From NCBI RefSeq assembly GCF_029264495.1, contig NZ_JARIBH010000074.1:1-34503 (forward strand): 34,503 nucleotides of DNA, written 5' to 3'. Positions within the stretch are counted from its first letter, which is position 1. Each line of letters begins with the position of its first letter. The DNA is from Peptacetobacter sp. (lineage in GTDB: Bacteria > Bacillota > Clostridia > Peptostreptococcales > Peptostreptococcaceae). Under the pieces are notes generated by a model, which saw nothing but the letters and a program-made list of their open reading frames with translations, had not been told where the DNA came from and searched no databases. The position numbers and the translations under genes are program-made. Below, one piece after another: positions 33,530-34,503 of this stretch.

Positions 33530-34285
33530 TTAATATCCTATTGGTATTATTGAGCCTAAGTCAACTAATTTATTATTTGATAAAGATACTGTTTTAATAT
33601 TTTTACTATTTAAGAATTCTTTTATTTTCTCAAAATCTGGATGATTTTCTATTTTACCTAAAAATGCTATTTCTTTATCTGAAATCTTTCCACTACATCC
33701 TCCTATAAATCCAAAGTTCATATCAAATAAATCTATATTACCATTTTTTATGAGTAAACAATCTATATCTGCACAACTTTCTTTTATCGATTGTACTATT
33801 CCTTCATCTGAAGTAATTATAGAATTATTATCAACTACACATATAGAACACTTTGAGTAACCTTGTTTTATATTTATTTTTTCAAATCCCTTTTTTTCTA
33901 TATAATCCAAAACTTTATTATCTGTGTATTTAAAATTATGTATTGCATACTTTCCTACAATACAAACATTATACGCTATATCATTTGGGTATTTTCTGCT
34001 AAGTATTTTTTTTCCTTTTTCTATTTCTATATTATAATCTTTCAGTATTTCTATATATTTATCGTATACATTTGGAGATACTATTATCTTTCCATCACCA
34101 CAATTAAAAAATTGTATATCTGGATGATATGATATTGCATTATAAACCTCCAGACATTTTGGCGTTTTTATAGTCTTTATACCTATTTTATTCAAATTTT
34201 TTTCTATATCATTTGATACTCTTGCATCTATTATACAAGTACTTATTTTCTTTTCAACACAAAATGAACTTTTAACATATTCCAT
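33530..34285 (-). CDS. Conserved protein, probably DUF6873 (GME-fold)
   Basis: A 251-residue soluble protein. Repeated Asp/Asn/Gly-rich turns (FNCGDGKIIVSPNVY, SIITSDEGIVQSI, FGFIGGCSGKI) suggest the propeller of guanidino-group-modifying enzymes, but I cannot identify the catalytic His-Cys pair. No signal peptide or membrane helix. ATG 34285 (GAGGTGAT ahead) is preferred over TTG 34288. It begins 12 bases past a terminator hairpin, so it depends on readthrough or a promoter I do not see. Confidence 0.5.
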   Translation of the reverse strand: MEYVKSSFCVEKKISTCIIDARVSNDIEKNLNKIGIKTIKTPKCLEVYNAISYHPDIQFFNCGDGKIIVSPNVYDKYIEILKDYNIEIEKGKKILSRKYPNDIAYNVCIVGKYAIHNFKYTDNKVLDYIEKKGFEKINIKQGYSKCSICVVDNNSIITSDEGIVQSIKESCADIDCLLIKNGNIDLFDMNFGFIGGCSGKISDKEIAFLGKIENHPDFEKIKEFLNSKNIKTVSLSNNKLVDLGSIIPIGY

Positions 34286-34296
34286 CAAATCACCTC

Positions 34297-34331
34297 AAAA
34301 AATAAAAGGCAGTTATAGTAATCTGCCTTTT
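34297..34331 (-). terminator. Terminator between the macro-domain gene and the DUF6873-like gene
   Basis: AAAAGGCAG (34304-34312) pairs with CTGCCTTTT (34323-34331), and the minus strand continues TATTTTTTGAGG. The U-run touches the ribosome-binding site of the next gene. Confidence 0.82.
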
Positions 34332-34344
34332 ATAATATTCATAT

Positions 34345-34503
34345 TTATTTTCTATTTAATGCATTTAAGTATATTTCTTCTTCCTCATCATCATATACAT
34401 TAAATATTACTTTTAAATCTTTTTCTGGATTTTCTTTTAACCATATTCTTACTCTATCTATTGCTAATTGTGCTGCTTCTTTTTTAGGGTATCCTGATGA
34501 CCC
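34345..34503 (-). CDS. C-terminus of a macro-domain protein (ADP-ribose-binding), partial
   Basis: Only the last 52 residues are in the window; the gene runs off the high-coordinate edge. The piece starts GSSGYPKKEAAQLAIDRVRIW and ends in VIFNVYDDEEEEIYLNAL, matching the end of macro-domain (O-acetyl-ADP-ribose deacetylase-like) proteins, where a GxYGYP loop precedes two helices and a final strand. The call rests on this short piece. Confidence 0.6.
   Translation of the reverse strand, partial: GSSGYPKKEAAQLAIDRVRIWLKENPEKDLKVIFNVYDDEEEEIYLNALNRK

Noticed and set aside
1-34503. CRISPR arrays, insertion sequences, prophage or tRNA genes
   Set aside because: None seen. No regularly spaced direct repeats, transposase motifs or cloverleaf with a CCA end were recognised; the accessory island has no visible attachment sites.

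Overview
The window comes from a very AT-rich, low-GC Gram-positive anaerobe, most likely a Clostridia member of the Peptostreptococcaceae / Clostridioides type. This is inferred from codon bias, strong GGAGG ribosome-binding sites, two T-box leaders, an L20 leader, and the gene set potABCD, pheST-zapA, a U32 family protein and infC-rpmI-rplT. No species call is possible from the sequence alone. Nearly every gene is on the minus strand; the only convincing plus-strand gene is cvfB.

Layout by position. (1) 1-200: promoter and leader that look like the start of an rRNA operon running off the low-coordinate edge on the minus strand. (2) 266-1102: a membrane-anchored cell-wall glucosaminidase. 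(3) 1269-5700: a five-gene polyamine operon (XRE-cupin regulator, potA, potB, potC, potD). (4) 6067-7221: a YczE-type membrane protein and cytidine deaminase. (5) 7315-10086: the amino-sugar operon nagR-nagA-nagB, with a perfect 14-bp palindrome on the nagR start site, divergent from cvfB. (6) 11080-15605: an accessory island with two short Cys-rich peptides, a radical SAM/SPASM enzyme, a four-helix membrane protein, an AgrC-like kinase, a LytTR regulator and a 43-codon ORF that ends in a terminator. (7) 15692-24635 and on to 26037: NUDIX hydrolase, U32 protein, zapA-pheT-pheS with a T-box, an rRNA methyltransferase and a Ktr potassium system. (8) 26255-32728: rplT-rpmI-infC with an L20-type leader, methionine aminopeptidase, proC, a 45-codon membrane microprotein and thrS with a T-box. 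(9) 32794-34503: DUF445, DUF6873-like and the tail of a macro-domain protein.

The most interesting part is 11080-15605. I read it as a compact RiPP locus, probably of the thioether (ranthipeptide/sactipeptide) type, under its own two-component system. The two precursors share an N-terminal KWILE and a C-terminal QNNC(I/V)KK. The seven-Cys copy has ATA where ATG is expected. A block of about 20 bp centred on CCTAGATAGG lies upstream of two promoters in the island, one ahead of the small ORF and regulator genes and one ahead of the membrane protein, radical SAM and peptide genes. That suggests one LytTR regulon. Other points of note are an ATT start for infC, an imperfect 27-bp inverted repeat between map and proC, and a microprotein with a leader of about 300 nt.
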